Source: an uncultured Burkholderiales bacterium (GTDB lineage Bacteria > Pseudomonadota > Gammaproteobacteria > Burkholderiales > Burkholderiaceae_E). Taken from it: a stretch of 15,068 bases of DNA. The stretch's first letter is position 1. Every line of letters begins with the position of its first letter. A program made the translations under genes and the position numbers. Where the stretch lies: contig CAIKZV010000336.1 in the NCBI GenBank assembly GCA_903831925.1, positions 1 to 15,068 on the forward strand. The letters run 5' to 3'. The notes beneath the pieces were generated by a model. The model had not been told where the DNA came from. It saw only the letters and a program-made list of their open reading frames with translations, and did no database searches. Shown piece after piece: positions 13,512-15,068 of the stretch.

Positions 13512-14702
13512 ATGACACGCCAGGCCATGCTCGAAGGAATCCGCGTCACCGATCTCACCACGGTGTTCTTCGGGCCTTATTGCACACAGACCCTTGCCGA
13601 TCTGGGCGCCGAGGTCGTCAAGCTCGAACCTGCTGAAGGCGACACCTCGCGGCTGATCGGCAACCCGCCGACCACGCCGGGCATGGGACCCGTCTTCATG
13701 AGGCTGAATCGCGGCAAGCGGACGGTCGACTGGGATCTCAAGAGCGAATCCGGACGCGAGGCGATGCGCCGCCTGATCGAGGTGAGCGATGTGTTCATCC
13801 ACAACATTCGCAGCGATGCCATCGAGCGCGCAGGACTGGGCTATGAAGCAGTGCGAAAAATTCGCCCTGACATCGTCTACGTCCACTGTACCGGCTTCGA
13901 TGAGAGCGGACCCTATGCCGGCTTGCAGGCCTACGACGACATCATTCAGGCCGCCACCGGCCTCGCGCAACTGCTGCCGATGGCCGATGGCAATCCGCAG
14001 CCGCGCTTCATGCCGGCAGCAATCGCCGACAAGGTCTCCGGACTGCATGCGGTCTATGGCGTGCTGGCTGCGATCATCCACAAGCTGCGCACCGGCGAAG
14101 GCCAGTTCGTCGAGGTGCCGATGTTCGAATCGATGGTGAGCTTCAACACCCTCGAGCATCTGTGTGACAACAGCTTCGTGCCGGCCACCGCGAGCCCCGG
14201 CTACTACCAGCGCCAACTCGACCCGACCCGCCAGCCGATGCGCACCAAGGACGGTTACATCGCGTTTGCGCCGTATATGGACGACCGATGGGTGCGGTTT
14301 TTCGAAGCTGCCGGCCATGGCCATGTGCTCAAGGAAGCCCGTTTCATCGACAAGCCCACCCGTCGCGCGAACATGTCGCAAATGTTCGAATTGATGGCGA
14401 CGATTTCCCCGGAGCGCACGACCGACGAATGGCTGGCGCTGATGAAGCAGGCTCAGGTACCGGCCATGCGGGTCAACCGCATCGATGAATTGCTTGGCGA
14501 TCCGCAACTCAAGGCCAGCGGCCTGATCCGCGAGCGCGAACACCCCACCGAAGGGCCCTACGTGGAGGTCGGCATGCCGGTGAAATTTTCGGCCAGCCAG
14601 AAGCGCGAACTGCGACATCCCGCGAATCTCGGCGAGCATTCGCAGGAAGTCGCCCGCGAGTTGGGTGTCGAGATCACCGCACGGCCCAAGCCGGCTGTCT
14701 GA
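13512..14702 (+). CDS. CaiB/BaiF-family (class III) CoA-transferase
   Basis: Cytoplasmic enzyme that moves CoA between carboxylic acids by way of an aspartyl-CoA anhydride. The 396-residue length is normal. Recognisable parts are the N-terminal fold VTDLTTVFFGPYCTQTLADLG (12-32), VVKLEPAEGD (35-44), NRGKRTVDWDL (66-76), the VHCTGFDESGP segment (124-134), the YDDIIQAATG segment (141-150), and the ADKVSGLHAVYG segment, where Asp173 should be the catalytic nucleophile. The start ATG at 13512 has a strong AGGGAG five bases upstream. It is divergent from the cupin-bciA-bchC unit. The acyl substrate (formyl, carnitine, bile acid, benzylsuccinate, mesaconate types all occur) cannot be told. The next gene, cydA, begins 17 bases later on the same strand and may be read through. 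Confidence 0.92.
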   Translation: MTRQAMLEGIRVTDLTTVFFGPYCTQTLADLGAEVVKLEPAEGDTSRLIGNPPTTPGMGPVFMRLNRGKRTVDWDLKSESGREAMRRLIEVSDVFIHNIRSDAIERAGLGYEAVRKIRPDIVYVHCTGFDESGPYAGLQAYDDIIQAATGLAQLLPMADGNPQPRFMPAAIADKVSGLHAVYGVLAAIIHKLRTGEGQFVEVPMFESMVSFNTLEHLCDNSFVPATASPGYYQRQLDPTRQPMRTKDGYIAFAPYMDDRWVRFFEAAGHGHVLKEARFIDKPTRRANMSQMFELMATISPERTTDEWLALMKQAQVPAMRVNRIDELLGDPQLKASGLIREREHPTEGPYVEVGMPVKFSASQKRELRHPANLGEHSQEVARELGVEITARPKPAV

Positions 14703-14719
14703 AAGAAGGCAAGCGAAGT

Positions 14720-15068
14720 ATGGAATCCCTCGATCCGGTCGTTCTGGCCCGCATTCAATTTGCAGCCAACATCACTTTCCACATCCTTTTTCCCACCATC
14801 AGCATTTCGATGGGCTGGTTCCTGCTGTTTTTCAAGTCGCGCTTCGTTGCGACCGGTCAGCAGTACTGGATGGACGCTTACCAGTTCTGGATCAAGATGT
14901 TCGCCCTGACCTTCGTGCTGGGTGTGGTCAGCGGCATCACCATGAGCTTTCAGTTCGGAACCAACTGGCCTGGCTTCATGAATGCGGTTGGCAATGTTGC
15001 CGGGCCGCTGCTGGCTTATGAGGTCCTGACCGCCTTTTTCCTTGAGGCAACGATGCTGGGCATCATGC
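14720..15068 (+). CDS. cydA: Cytochrome bd-type quinol oxidase subunit I (partial, 5' part)
   Basis: Membrane subunit of a terminal oxidase that reduces oxygen with electrons from quinol. The 116 visible residues include the first helices. His21 in ITFHILFP corresponds to the high-spin haem ligand of CydA (His19 in Escherichia coli). Glu101 and Glu109 in YEVLTAFFLEAT match the proton-channel/haem glutamates (Glu99 and Glu107). GITMSFQFGTNWPGF (72-86) is a family hallmark. The FHILFP form of the first helix resembles the cyanide-insensitive (CioA) branch, but the Q-loop that would decide this is beyond the edge. The ATG at 14720 has GAAGG about ten bases upstream. Subunit II (cydB) would be expected just past the window. 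Such oxidases have high oxygen affinity, which would suit a facultative or microaerobic phototroph. Confidence 0.94.
   Translation, partial: MESLDPVVLARIQFAANITFHILFPTISISMGWFLLFFKSRFVATGQQYWMDAYQFWIKMFALTFVLGVVSGITMSFQFGTNWPGFMNAVGNVAGPLLAYEVLTAFFLEATMLGIM

Noticed and set aside
12749..13636. A 295-codon open frame on the plus strand
   Set aside because: It crosses bciA, the cupin and the divergent gap; no domain is visible and the opposite-strand genes are clear.
13413..14639. A 408-codon open frame on the minus strand
   Set aside because: It is antisense to the CoA-transferase, which has a strong ribosome site and full family motifs. Long antisense frames are common in GC-rich DNA.

Overview
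The window is GC-rich, densely coded bacterial DNA with Proteobacteria-like gene content. The most telling genes are bchC and bciA on the minus strand at 10872-12886. Both belong to bacteriochlorophyll a synthesis, so the source is probably a purple or aerobic anoxygenic phototrophic proteobacterium. I cannot fix the class from this window. No rRNA, tRNA, IS element or CRISPR array was seen, and no gene-free stretch exceeds about 210 bases.

Layout. (1) 1-2797, minus: a cation diffusion facilitator followed by a P-type cation ATPase that runs off the left edge, a likely two-gene metal export unit. (2) 3005-4917, plus: a SemiSWEET-type PQ-loop transporter overlapping by one base (TGATG) a fused binding-protein/permease of the glycine betaine (OpuB/ProX-ProW) class. 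No ATPase gene lies beside it. (3) 5003-9975: two divergent groups of enzyme genes. On minus: a GMC flavin oxidoreductase then a small ABM-fold monooxygenase. On plus: a PhyH-type Fe(II)/2-oxoglutarate dioxygenase, a beta-hydroxyacid dehydrogenase, and a mandelate racemase-type enolase-superfamily enzyme. This looks like a catabolic locus for an unidentified hydroxy-acid or polyol-like compound. (4) 10147-10821, plus: a DUF3313-like lipoprotein ending in a strong bidirectional terminator. (5) 10872-13363, minus: a cupin, bciA and bchC, probably one transcription unit read in that order. (6) 13512-15068, plus: a class III CoA-transferase and the start of cydA (bd-type quinol oxidase subunit I).

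How they fit together. BciA reduces the 8-vinyl group and BchC oxidises the 3-hydroxyethyl group on the bacteriochlorophyll a route. The bchXYZ genes that often follow bchC are absent here, because bchC stops inside a terminator. The locus in (3) has the parts for alcohol oxidation, hydroxylation, dehydration and reduction, but its substrate is not visible from sequence. Most boundaries follow from clear family motifs; start codons are discussed where they were in doubt.
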